Shown: positions 1 to 6,998, counted from the stretch's first letter. The stretch is DNA of 9,911 nt from Deltaproteobacteria bacterium RIFCSPLOWO2_02_FULL_57_26 (GCA_001798455.1 MGSI01000043.1:1-9911); one strand, 5' to 3'. Notes: generated by a model not told the origin, from the sequence alone. Made by a program: numbers and translations.

Positions 1-198
1 AAGCCGCAGTCGAAACGGCAAGAGTTAAAAAGGATTTCCGATGGAGAATACGTGGTCTCAGTCCATGCGCCGGCCCGTGAAGGCAAGGCCAACCGCGCCG
101 TGATGGAGATTCTAGCCGAGCATTTTTCGGTCCCCAGATTGTCGATAAAGATCATCCGCGGCGAGAGCAGCAAAAGAAAACTCGTCGAGATTGGCTAG
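1..198 (+). CDS. DUF167 / YggU-family protein, 3' end (5' truncated by window)
   Basis: The first 65 codons read openly in frame 1 and end at TAG 196-198. The translation contains the family's signature region, with VSVHAPAREGKANRAV followed by a short helix, then IIRGESSKRKLVEI at the C-terminus. The A-x-x-GKAN core and the G-x-x-S-x-x-K tail are the recognisable parts of the DUF167/UPF0235 (YggU) family, small alpha/beta proteins of about 95-100 residues with no firmly assigned biochemical role. About the first 30 residues lie before the window. No start codon is visible, so the gene is partial only because of the window edge; there is no sign of decay. It is followed by a candidate promoter for the next gene, so it is probably the end of a separate, housekeeping transcription unit. 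Confidence 0.85.
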   Translation, partial: KPQSKRQELKRISDGEYVVSVHAPAREGKANRAVMEILAEHFSVPRLSIKIIRGESSKRKLVEIG

Positions 199-208
199 CC
201 CGGCCTCG

Positions 209-236
209 TTGACATCGGCGATCTTAATCAGATAAC
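209..236 (+). promoter_or_regulatory. Candidate sigma-70-type promoter for the VOC-ubiD unit
   Basis: An exact TTGACA lies at 209-214. Sixteen bases later GATAAC (231-236) matches four of six positions of TATAAT. This sits in the 87-base gap between the DUF167 stop and the VOC start, giving a leader of roughly 40 bases. Consensus matching by eye in GC-rich DNA is weak evidence. Confidence 0.35.
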
Positions 237-285
237 CTCTGTTTCAAATCCTGATCCTTACTAGCTGGCCTGGAAAGGGGGGGCG

Positions 286-735
286 ATGCCGAAAGTCTCG
301 TCGCTCGGCCATGTGGGTCTTTACGTTCACGACGTGGAGCGTTCCAAGGCGTTCTATCGGGACATCCTTGGGTTAACGGTTAGCGACGAGGGCAGACGGG
401 GCGGCGCTGTGTTTTTGACCGCCAAGGACCCACTGGATGAGCATCACGAGCTGATGCTGGTCCCGGGACGCCAGGAAGGAAAGGTGATCCAGCAGATTTC
501 CTTCCGTTGCGACCGCCTGGCCGACGTCAAAGAGATCTACCGGTTGCTATTGGAGCGCAAGGTGCCGATCAACCGAACCGTGAGCCATGGAAACGCGGTC
601 GGCGTCTATTTTCAGGATCCTGATGGCAACCAGGTAGAAGCCTACTGGCCCACCGGCGTGGAGTGGCCTCAGCCCTTCGGCAAACCGATCGACCTCAGCG
701 CGCCCGAGCAGGTGATCTTAGCCAACCTGACATAG
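286..735 (+). CDS. VOC-superfamily (glyoxalase/extradiol dioxygenase-like) protein
   Basis: This 149-residue protein has the single-domain length and paired beta-alpha-beta-beta-beta layout of the vicinal oxygen chelate superfamily. The first module opens with LGHVGLYVHDVERSKAFYRD (7-26) and the second closes with the typical FQDPDGNQVEAYWP (109-122). The metal ligands expected from the fold fall at His9, Glu55 (in EHHELML), position 70 and Glu118. Position 70, normally His in an H-I-x-F strand, is Gln (QQISFRC). Members include extradiol ring-cleavage dioxygenases, glyoxalases, epimerases and resistance proteins; the substrate here cannot be assigned. ATG 286 follows a purine-rich stretch (GGAAAGGGGGG, 272-282). 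The next gene starts 22 bases downstream on the same strand, so the two are probably co-transcribed and may act on the same compound. The fold is confident; a ring-cleaving role is only a possibility. Confidence 0.85.
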   Translation: MPKVSSLGHVGLYVHDVERSKAFYRDILGLTVSDEGRRGGAVFLTAKDPLDEHHELMLVPGRQEGKVIQQISFRCDRLADVKEIYRLLLERKVPINRTVSHGNAVGVYFQDPDGNQVEAYWPTGVEWPQPFGKPIDLSAPEQVILANLT

Positions 736-757
736 CGAAAGGAGTTCGCTGGAAAAG

Positions 758-2113
758 ATGGGGCAAGATCTAAGAAGCTACTTGGAACTGGTCAAGTCGA
801 AGAAGCCCGATGACTTCCAGATTGTCACCAGGGAAATCAACCCGGCCTACGAGATCACCGCGCTCGTAGCCAAGTTGGAGAGCGAAGCGAAACGGAGGCC
901 GATCCTACTCTTTGAGAAGGTCAAGGGAACCGAATTTCCGGTTTTGACCAATCTCCACGCGAGCCGTTCACGGCTCGCTCTGGGGATGAATGTCCAGCCA
1001 GAAGAGATGCAGAAGGCCTATCTGAGAGCGATGGAAAAGCCTGTTCCGCCCAAGATTGTCTCCAAGGCTCCTGTGAAAGAGGTCATCTTGGGCGGCGATG
1101 AGGTGAATGTCCTTGCCCTGCCTCAGATCATGCACCACGAGGGCGACGCCGGTCCCTACCTCACGGCCGCTATCTCCTTTGCCAGGAGCCCGGACGGTGA
1201 GACCTGGAACTGCGCCTATAACCGGCTTCAGGTCAGGGGGCGAAACACCACATCCATTCATCTCACTTTAGCAAAGCACCTATGGGAGTTTTACCGCGTC
1301 GCCGAGGCGAAAGGCGAGCCCCTGCCTGTTGCCTTTGCGATCGGCGTGCACCCGGCCATCGCGCTGGGCGCCCTCGCCATCGGCTCGATCGACGAGGACG
1401 AGCGCGCCATCATGGGAGGCCTGCTCGGCGAGCCGCTTGAGTTGATCCAGTGCGAGACTTCGGACCTGCTGGTCCCAGCCCAGGCTGAGATGATCATCGA
1501 GGGCGAGATTTTACCCAATGAACGGGCACCGGAGGGGCCGTTCGGCGAGTTTACCGGTTACAGCCTGGGAGAGCGCCAGCGCGAAATCTTAAAGGTCAAG
1601 GCTGTCACGCACCGAAAGGGCGCCGTCTTCCAGGACATAGCGGTCGGCCATCTCGATCACATGTTGCTATCGACCATCTCCATCGAGGCCAATCTCTACC
1701 GCGCCGTGCGCGCGATGGTTCCGTCCGTCAAGGCGGTGCGCGTGCCCGCCCCTTTCACCTGCTATGTCTCTATCAAACAGCGCGTTTCAGGCCAGGCGAA
1801 AAATGCCATCCTGGCCGTGCTTGGCGCCGATCTCTACATGAAGCGAGTGGTCGTTGTGGACCATGACGTCGATATCTTCAACGACCGACAGGTGAACTGG
1901 GCAGTCGCCACCCGCTGTCAGCCCGACCGGGACATCACGATCATCACCAACACGCGCGGCTCGGATCTCGATCCCTCGACAAAGGAGGACGGTTACACCT
2001 CGAAGTGGGGGGTGGACGCCACCGCCAAGCCCTCGCTCGAGGCCTATGCTCCCCGCCACCGGGTGCCCCGTGAGGTCTGGGAACGCATTGATCTCAAGGA
2101 TTTCTTCCCCTAA
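758..2113 (+). CDS. UbiD-family (prFMN-dependent) decarboxylase
   Basis: This 451-residue protein covers the full length of the UbiD family, which reversibly decarboxylates aromatic, heteroaromatic or alpha,beta-unsaturated acids using prenylated FMN. The clearest motif is PEGPFGEFTGY (258-268). Its Glu259 and Glu264 have the spacing of the catalytic pair in fungal Fdc1 (E277/E282). NCAYNR (151-156) supplies Asn151 and Arg156, matching the Fdc1 N168/R173 spacing. The CETSDLLVPAQAE stretch (232-244) and the C-terminal NWAVATRCQPDRDI region (380-393) are also typical. ATG 758 is preceded by AAAGGAG at 738-744, with a rather long spacer. UbiD enzymes need a UbiX-type prenyltransferase for the cofactor; none is encoded here. 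The family includes ubiquinone-pathway UbiD, phenolic-acid decarboxylases and phthaloyl-CoA-type enzymes. The catabolic neighbours argue against a ubiquinone role, but the substrate is unknown. Confidence 0.92.
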   Translation: MGQDLRSYLELVKSKKPDDFQIVTREINPAYEITALVAKLESEAKRRPILLFEKVKGTEFPVLTNLHASRSRLALGMNVQPEEMQKAYLRAMEKPVPPKIVSKAPVKEVILGGDEVNVLALPQIMHHEGDAGPYLTAAISFARSPDGETWNCAYNRLQVRGRNTTSIHLTLAKHLWEFYRVAEAKGEPLPVAFAIGVHPAIALGALAIGSIDEDERAIMGGLLGEPLELIQCETSDLLVPAQAEMIIEGEILPNERAPEGPFGEFTGYSLGERQREILKVKAVTHRKGAVFQDIAVGHLDHMLLSTISIEANLYRAVRAMVPSVKAVRVPAPFTCYVSIKQRVSGQAKNAILAVLGADLYMKRVVVVDHDVDIFNDRQVNWAVATRCQPDRDITIITNTRGSDLDPSTKEDGYTSKWGVDATAKPSLEAYAPRHRVPREVWERIDLKDFFP

Positions 2114-2238
2114 GGCCGGAGAAATTCGCCTGCGCCATAGAGGCAAATGCCCTTTAGCTTGCAGTGAGAGGGGGGTCCTAAGTCGTGGTGGTCGCGGCAG
2201 GCGCAGAAGGGCAACGGGCGAGCGAGCCAGGTCTCCGC

Positions 2239-4377
2239 TTAACGCAGAACCGCCAGGGCGTCGCCGGCCCGCACGCCTCCCCCGGAGGCTAAAACGAACA
2301 GAGGATTGATCTCGATCTCCGCAATCTGGTCCCTGCACTCCCAGGCCAGGTCCCCGATCTCGCACAGCACCCGGGCCAGGACGTCCAGGTCCGCAGCCGG
2401 GCGTCCGCGAAACCCGGCGAGGATCTGCCAGCCGCGGACCCGGCGGATCAGGTCGTGGGCCTCCTCTATCATGAGCGGCGCTGGGCAGACCGCGAAGTCC
2501 CGGATCGCCTCCACGAAGATTCCCCCCAGCCCGAAGGTCACCACGGGGCCGAAGCGAAGGTCCTGGCGCGCTCCCACGATCACCTCCCGGACCTCGCCCC
2601 CGATCATCTCTTCCACCAGCACGCCCTGGACCTGGGCGGCAGCATTCCACGTCCTTGCCCTCTCCAGGAGTTCAGCGAACATCTGCTCCGCCTCCTTGGG
2701 ATTCCGTACGCCAAGGCGGATGACCCCGGCCTCGGTCTTGTGCGGCAGGTCCGGGGAGGAGACCTTCATGACCACGGGACCGCCGAGGGTGTCAGCTAGG
2801 GACCGGGCCTCCAGAACGGTGCGGGCCAGCCCTCCTCGGGGGACCGGGATTCCCCAGGCTCTGAGCAGCTCCTTGGCTTCCGCTTCGCTCAATTGGGATC
2901 GCCCCTCCTCCCGCACCCGGTCCAGCATCTCCCGCGCCCTTTGGCCCCGTCCGGAATCCCTGGCAGGTGGGGCTGGTGGCCGGGACAGAACCTGCTCCCG
3001 GGTGGTCACGTAGCGAGCCATCTTTCCCAGTGCCCGCATCCCCCGCGTCGGCTCCGGAAACAGGGGGAGCCCGGCCTCGGCCAGGATCTCCCGGGCCTCC
3101 GCGGGAGGCAGCGGGAACCAGGTCACGAGGACTAACTTTTCCGTGCTCCGGGCCACCTCCACGATGTCCTGGGCGAGTCTTTGATGAGCCCCCGGTACGA
3201 ACCCGAGGTAGATTGCCAGATTGTCCACGTTCGGGTCCGCAGCAATCCGCTCCGCCGCGCCTCTCAGAAGGCCGGGCCTGGCTACAATCTCGGCAGTGAG
3301 GTCCAGGGGGTTGGAGAGAGAGGCGAAGGGGGGCATGACCTTCTGCAGATCTTCCTTCGTGGTCGCGGAGAGATCCGGAAACTCCAGCCCCAGGTCGGAG
3401 CCCGCATCCGCCATCATAATTCCCGCGGCCCCCGAGTTCGTTAGGATCTGCACCCGCTTTCCCCGGGGCCGGCGGGAACACTGAGCCAGCATCGCCAGGT
3501 CGAAGATCTCATCCAGATTCTCGGCCCGTAGGACCCCGTGGCGGGAGAAGACAGCCTGATACACCTCCTCGGTCCCGACCAGAGATCCCGTGTGCGAAAC
3601 GCTGGCCCTGGCGCCGATCTCCGAGCGGCCCACCTTTATGAGGATGAGAGGCTTGTCTAGGACCAGGGCCCGGCGCGCGCATGCCTGGAAGGCGTCTCCG
3701 TTCCGTGCATCCTCCAGGTAGCCCATCACAAACCCTACCTTGGGATCCTCTAGGACGTACTCCAGGTAGTCCGTGAAGCTCAGCACGCACTCGTTGCCCG
3801 TGGTGATCCAGTAGGAGAACCCCAGGCCGCGGTCCCGCCCTTCGGCTAGCAGGTAGGAACTCAAGGCACCGCTCTGGCTCACAAAGGCTGCGGGGCCCTC
3901 CCTGGGAAACCCCTCGTCCAGACCCACGCTGAAAGTGGCCGTCACCTTCTCGGGGACGTACACGAACCCAGAACAGTTCGGGCCGCAGACCGCGATCCCG
4001 TGCTGTGTCGCGATCCGGTGCAACTCCTCCTGGAGGCGTACCCCGTCGCCCCCGACCTCCGCGAAGCCCGAGCTGATGATGGCCACGGCCCGGACCCCCT
4101 TGGCTGCGCACTCGTCCAGCGCTCGGGGCACCGCGGGGGCCGGCAGCGTGATCACTGCCAGATCCACCTCCCCCGGGACTGCGGACAGGCTCTCATAGCA
4201 AGGCACCCCTGCGATCTCCCGGTACTTGGGATTCACGGGATAGAGCTGACCCCGGTAGCCGCATTCGAGGAAAAACCGCAGAGGCCTGCCGCTAATCTTG
4301 GTGAAATCCGTGGACACACCGATTAACGCCACCGAACGGGGATGAAACATCCTGTTAAGATCCAATCCCTTTTCCAT
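2239..4377 (-). CDS. ADP(NDP)-forming acyl-CoA synthetase, fused alpha-beta
   Basis: A single chain of 712 residues carries both halves of an NDP-forming acyl-CoA synthetase, interconverting an acid plus CoA and ATP with an acyl-CoA via phosphohistidine. Numbering from the upstream ATG at 4398: CoA-binding Rossmann domain about 12-140 (FHPRSVALIGVS; CGPNCSGF), succinyl-CoA-ligase-like domain about 165-460 with SQSGALS and phospho-acceptor His269 in SVSHTGSL, and ATP-grasp domain about 495-719 with MKVSSPDLPHKT, VEEMIGG, FGLGG and EINPLF. I chose ATG 4377 because AAGGAAG (4392-4386, minus strand) sits 8 bases before it and the domain begins directly after. ATG 4398 would add seven residues but has only a weak AGGT. 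The gene points against all other complete genes and converges on ubiD. Three 60-base blocks counted by hand are 67-75% GC, against 45-68% in four blocks from other genes. The acyl substrate is not predictable. Confidence 0.93.
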   Translation of the reverse strand: MEKGLDLNRMFHPRSVALIGVSTDFTKISGRPLRFFLECGYRGQLYPVNPKYREIAGVPCYESLSAVPGEVDLAVITLPAPAVPRALDECAAKGVRAVAIISSGFAEVGGDGVRLQEELHRIATQHGIAVCGPNCSGFVYVPEKVTATFSVGLDEGFPREGPAAFVSQSGALSSYLLAEGRDRGLGFSYWITTGNECVLSFTDYLEYVLEDPKVGFVMGYLEDARNGDAFQACARRALVLDKPLILIKVGRSEIGARASVSHTGSLVGTEEVYQAVFSRHGVLRAENLDEIFDLAMLAQCSRRPRGKRVQILTNSGAAGIMMADAGSDLGLEFPDLSATTKEDLQKVMPPFASLSNPLDLTAEIVARPGLLRGAAERIAADPNVDNLAIYLGFVPGAHQRLAQDIVEVARSTEKLVLVTWFPLPPAEAREILAEAGLPLFPEPTRGMRALGKMARYVTTREQVLSRPPAPPARDSGRGQRAREMLDRVREEGRSQLSEAEAKELLRAWGIPVPRGGLARTVLEARSLADTLGGPVVMKVSSPDLPHKTEAGVIRLGVRNPKEAEQMFAELLERARTWNAAAQVQGVLVEEMIGGEVREVIVGARQDLRFGPVVTFGLGGIFVEAIRDFAVCPAPLMIEEAHDLIRRVRGWQILAGFRGRPAADLDVLARVLCEIGDLAWECRDQIAEIEINPLFVLASGGGVRAGDALAVLR

Positions 4378-4385
4378 TTCTGCCA

Positions 4386-4392
4386 CTTCCTT
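4386..4392 (-). promoter_or_regulatory. Shine-Dalgarno deciding the acyl-CoA synthetase start
   Basis: On the minus strand AAGGAAG lies 8 bases upstream of ATG 4377-4375. It is a better ribosome-binding site than the AGGT preceding the in-frame ATG at 4398, so the seven-residue shorter protein is preferred. Confidence 0.5.
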
Positions 4393-4544
4393 TTTCATGG
4401 GCGCCGACCTGTTGGCATCTCGGGCCCAACGCTCCTCTTCAATCCGCGGACTCCCGTCCTGGAGAAAGGTTCCGCAAGAATCTAGTCATCCAGGAGGATT
4501 TTCTCAAGGGCACCACACTTTCTGCAATAGAGCCGTGAAAGGAG

Positions 4545-4571
4545 TTGACAAAATCGCGCCGTCCGATTAAT
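4545..4571 (+). promoter_or_regulatory. Weak candidate promoter for the E1 alpha-beta unit
   Basis: An exact TTGACA (4545-4550) is followed after 15 bases by ATTAAT (4566-4571), which matches four of six -10 positions. It lies in the roughly 200-base divergent region between the acyl-CoA synthetase and E1 alpha. The implied leader would be only about 15 bases, barely holding the GGAGAAAGG ribosome-binding stretch (4578-4586). The short spacer makes this doubtful. I saw no convincing minus-strand promoter in the same region. Confidence 0.3.
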
Positions 4572-4593
4572 GCAACTGGAGAAAGGGTGAACT

Positions 4594-5613
4594 ATGCTCC
4601 CGAAACTGCCAAAGGAAAACCTGCTCGAGATCCTTCGCAAGATGCTCCTTATCCGCCACTTTGAAGAGTCGTTGATCGGTCTGTTCGATAAGGGCCTTTT
4701 CCGCGGCCACTACCACGTCTATATCGGGCAGGAGGCCACCGGAGTGGCGGCGCTCTCCTGCCTCGGCGGGGGCGACTACATGTTCACTACCCACCGCAAC
4801 CACGGCCACCTTCTGGCGCGCGGCGCAGAGCCCGGGCGTCTGTTGGCGGAGATCTTGGGACGAAAGGATGGCTATAACAAGGGAAAGGGAGGCTCTTTTC
4901 ATACCAACATCTCGTCCTTGGGGATTCTCCAGACTTCGGCGGTGGTTGCCGGCATCATCCCGCTCTCGACGGGCGCGGCCTATGCGGCCAAGGCGCGGAA
5001 GGCCGGCCAGGTGAGCGTTTGTCTCTTCGGCGACGGGGCCCTGGAAGAGGGCGCCGCGCCGGAATCCTTCAATCTCGCGTCGTTGTGGAAGTTGCCGGTT
5101 CTCTTTCTCTGCGAGAACAACGGGAAATATGGTGTCGGCAGAGCCGTTGCCGCAGCCCAGTCCTCCACCATGGCGGCGTATCCTCTAACCGATTTGCCCA
5201 AAGCCTATAAGATCCCTGCGGAGCAGGTGGATGGGCTGGATGCAGGCGCCGTCCACGCCGCCGTTTCCGAAGCCCTCAGTAGAATCCGCCGGGGGGAAGG
5301 GCCGCGGTTCATCGAGGCCCAAACCGTGCGCTGGCCCGGGAGCGAATCGAATTGGCCTGTAGTCCCGGTGCCCACCGAGGTGGCCCTCGCTTGGGATGTT
5401 GGGACGGCGCCCGAGAAGGTGCGCGGTTGGTACCGCGAGTGCGATCCGGCGCTGATTTTTATTCGCGAGCTGGTCGAGGAAAAACAGGTGACCAGGGAGG
5501 AGATTTCTCAGGTCGACAAGAACGTTCGGGGACAGGTCGCCCAGGCGGTCGACTTTGCCCTGAAGAGCCCGTATCCCGATCTGGAGGAGGCTCTGAAAGA
5601 TGTCTTCGCCTGA
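4594..5613 (+). CDS. TPP-dependent 2-oxoacid dehydrogenase E1 component, alpha subunit
   Basis: This 339-residue protein is a full-length alpha chain of an alpha2-beta2 E1 dehydrogenase (pyruvate, branched-chain oxoacid or acetoin type), which decarboxylates a 2-oxo acid on thiamine diphosphate. The TPP/Mg motif runs from GDGALEEG (146-153) to ENN (174-176), about the classical 30-residue span. Other family marks are RHFEE (21-25), YIGQEATGVAAL (43-54), TTHRNHGH (65-72) and GKGGSFH (97-103). ATG 4594 has a GGAGAAAGG stretch just upstream. Ten bases separate its stop from the beta-subunit start, so the two are translated from one message. No lipoyl acyltransferase (E2) or dihydrolipoamide dehydrogenase (E3) gene is adjacent within the window, unlike ordinary pdh, bkd or aco operons. 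The substrate cannot be deduced; acetoin- and pyruvate-type subunits look alike at this level. Confidence 0.9.
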   Translation: MLPKLPKENLLEILRKMLLIRHFEESLIGLFDKGLFRGHYHVYIGQEATGVAALSCLGGGDYMFTTHRNHGHLLARGAEPGRLLAEILGRKDGYNKGKGGSFHTNISSLGILQTSAVVAGIIPLSTGAAYAAKARKAGQVSVCLFGDGALEEGAAPESFNLASLWKLPVLFLCENNGKYGVGRAVAAAQSSTMAAYPLTDLPKAYKIPAEQVDGLDAGAVHAAVSEALSRIRRGEGPRFIEAQTVRWPGSESNWPVVPVPTEVALAWDVGTAPEKVRGWYRECDPALIFIRELVEEKQVTREEISQVDKNVRGQVAQAVDFALKSPYPDLEEALKDVFA

Positions 5614-5623
5614 GTGAACGGCG

Positions 5624-6595
5624 ATGCGCGAGCTGGCTTATTATGAGGCAAAGCTGGAAGCGCTGGGAGAGATTCTGGCGGCGGATGAGAGGGTGCACCT
5701 ATTCGGGGGGTCGTTCCTGGGTCTGAGCCCGCATCGGGGTCTCTTCCAAAAAATCGCCTTGGCCTATCCTGAGCGAGTGGCCTTTCCCCCCATCTCGGAG
5801 CTTGGTTTCTGCGGTCTCGCCGTCGGGGCGGCGATGGCCGGGCTCAGGCCGGTTGTCGATCTCAGTACGGCGAGCTTTATCTTCGAGGCTTGGCCGCAGG
5901 TGGTCAACGAGGCCGCCAATGCCTTCTACATGTCGGGGGGGCAGACGCGGGCACCGGTGGTCTTTCACATCTTTCATGGCTTGCGTGGGGGAGGGGCTGC
6001 GCAGCATTCGCACAGCCCGCAGGCCATGCTGTGGAACGCGCCGGGGCTTGAGATCGCGCTTCCCTCCTCGCCGCGGGACGTGAGAGGCCTGCTGAAAACC
6101 GCCGCCAGGAGCGACAACCCGACCATCTTCGTCGACCATGTGCAGCTTTTGGAAATGCTCGGACCTGTACCTGAGGACGATGCGGCCATTCCCTTCGGCG
6201 TGGCCGAGGTGAAGCGAGCTGGAAGCGACGTTACCCTCATCGCCACCTCGTATCTGGTCCAGCGCTGTCTCGCGGTTGCCGAGCGTTTAGCGCGCGAGGG
6301 GATTCAAGCGGAGGTGGTGGATCCGCGCACCCTCGTCCCGCTCGATTTTCACACGTTGATGGCCTCTGTGGAGAAGACCCGGCGGGTGGTGATCGTCGAT
6401 GAGTGCCACCAGAGCTGCGGCGTGGCGGCGGAGCTGGCCACGCGGATCGGAGAGGCGGGCTTCGATAAGCTCAAGACGCCGATCCGCAGGGTTGCCACCC
6501 TGGATGTCCCTGTCCCTTACAGCCAGCGCCTGGAAGAATTCATCGGCCCCTCGGACTCACGCATCAGCGAGGCGGTTCGCGCGGTCGTCGGTTGA
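5624..6595 (+). CDS. TPP-dependent 2-oxoacid dehydrogenase E1 component, beta subunit
   Basis: This 323-residue protein matches the usual length of E1 beta chains and has a pyrimidine-binding transketolase domain followed by a C-terminal transketolase domain. PPISELGFCGLAVGAAMAGL (55-74) holds the conserved Glu59 that activates the thiamine aminopyrimidine. GGGAAQHSHS (122-131) is the loop equivalent to the GPQHSQS stretch of typical subunits, and VVDPRTLVPLDF begins the second domain. It pairs with the upstream alpha subunit to form the heterotetramer. There is no good Shine-Dalgarno before ATG 5624 and the alpha stop lies only ten bases upstream, which suggests translational coupling. The N-terminus (MRELAYYEAKLEALGEILAA) departs from the usual start of E1 beta proteins, which normally enter straight into a T-x-R-E-A-hydrophobic helix. 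A strong hairpin follows five bases after the stop, so the transcription unit may end here. Confidence 0.9.
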   Translation: MRELAYYEAKLEALGEILAADERVHLFGGSFLGLSPHRGLFQKIALAYPERVAFPPISELGFCGLAVGAAMAGLRPVVDLSTASFIFEAWPQVVNEAANAFYMSGGQTRAPVVFHIFHGLRGGGAAQHSHSPQAMLWNAPGLEIALPSSPRDVRGLLKTAARSDNPTIFVDHVQLLEMLGPVPEDDAAIPFGVAEVKRAGSDVTLIATSYLVQRCLAVAERLAREGIQAEVVDPRTLVPLDFHTLMASVEKTRRVVIVDECHQSCGVAAELATRIGEAGFDKLKTPIRRVATLDVPVPYSQRLEEFIGPSDSRISEAVRAVVG

Positions 6596-6599
6596 CACA

Positions 6600-6627
6600 C
6601 GGGCCGTTCGGCGCCGACCGTGGCCCG
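6600..6627 (+). terminator. Hairpin after E1 beta, possible terminator
   Basis: CGGGCCGT (6600-6607) can pair with GTGGCCCG (6620-6627): six Watson-Crick plus two G-U pairs. After a two-base bulge, TCG pairs with CGA around a GCGC loop. It begins five bases after the E1 beta stop. The downstream GAGTTTGTCTCC is only mildly T-rich, so intrinsic termination is uncertain. Confidence 0.35.
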
Positions 6628-6987
6628 GAGTTTGTCTCCAAGCTCAGGAAGAAGCTCGCGGCGTTCTCGCCAGCCTGATCTTTTGCGTCGCCCCATTTTC
6701 CCCTCCATGAGTAAAACCATTAATGAGTTCATTGGTAGCTTGACATTTCTCCGACCACCCGGCTTCCTCGGCCAAGCCCTTCCGAGCGCGGTCAATGGGC
6801 CTGTGCCTTGCAGGCCACGACCCCGTCCTCCCCGAGAGTGGTTTGTCCAACGGCTCAGGCCAGAACGCAACCTCTGCGTTCCTGTGCCCGCGCTCTTCAG
6901 GGCTCGCCACTCGGTCGCCGAATGGCTACCTACTTATGGACTCCTTAGTAGCAGCAGTCTTGATCGAGCGATCTTTAGGATTTGTTC

Positions 6988-6992
6988 GGAGG
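6988..6992 (+). promoter_or_regulatory. Shine-Dalgarno fixing the GTG start of the aldo/keto reductase
   Basis: GGAGG at 6988-6992 is followed by six bases and then GTG 6999-7001. This is a textbook spacing and supports the GTG over the in-frame ATGs further upstream. Confidence 0.75.
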
Positions 6993-6998
6993 CAAAGC

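Larger units (their letters stand above)
6596..6998. other. Gene-free, hairpin-rich stretch of about 400 bases
   Basis: No reading frame on either strand here gives a protein I recognise; the open frames are mutually overlapping, Pro/Arg/Ser-rich and typical of chance openness in GC-rich DNA. The stretch does hold structure. Besides the hairpin after E1 beta there are GGCCTG-7-CAGGCC (6798-6816), GAACGCA-ACCTC-TGCGTTC (6863-6881, extendable by CA/TG across a bulged C) and GCCA-c-TCGG-TCG-CCGA-a-TGGC (6906-6926). AATGA-GT-TCATT (6722-6733) is a small AT-rich dyad. It could be a long leader of the aldo/keto reductase, a structured RNA, a non-autonomous repeat or a decayed gene. I cannot choose among these. 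Confidence 0.4.

Noticed and set aside
2114..2238. Terminator between the convergent ubiD and acyl-CoA synthetase genes
   Set aside because: Only CTGCGCC and GGCGCAG about 60 bases apart can pair, and no T-run follows. That is too weak to call.
1787..2650. Minus-strand frame of 287 residues bridging the ubiD end and the synthetase end
   Set aside because: Its translation is low-complexity Gly/Arg/Pro, it overlaps two well-supported genes, and its downstream part is antisense to ubiD.
2306..3481. Several long open frames overlapping the acyl-CoA synthetase on both strands
   Set aside because: They are rich in Pro, Arg, Gly and Ser with no domain, while the synthetase frame carries all expected motifs. 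GC-rich coding DNA keeps shadow frames open.
6517..6910. Minus-strand frames across the E1 beta-reductase gap as a possible decayed gene
   Set aside because: I recognised no protein family in any frame and no frameshifted homologous pieces, so I describe the stretch as gene-free rather than as a pseudogene.
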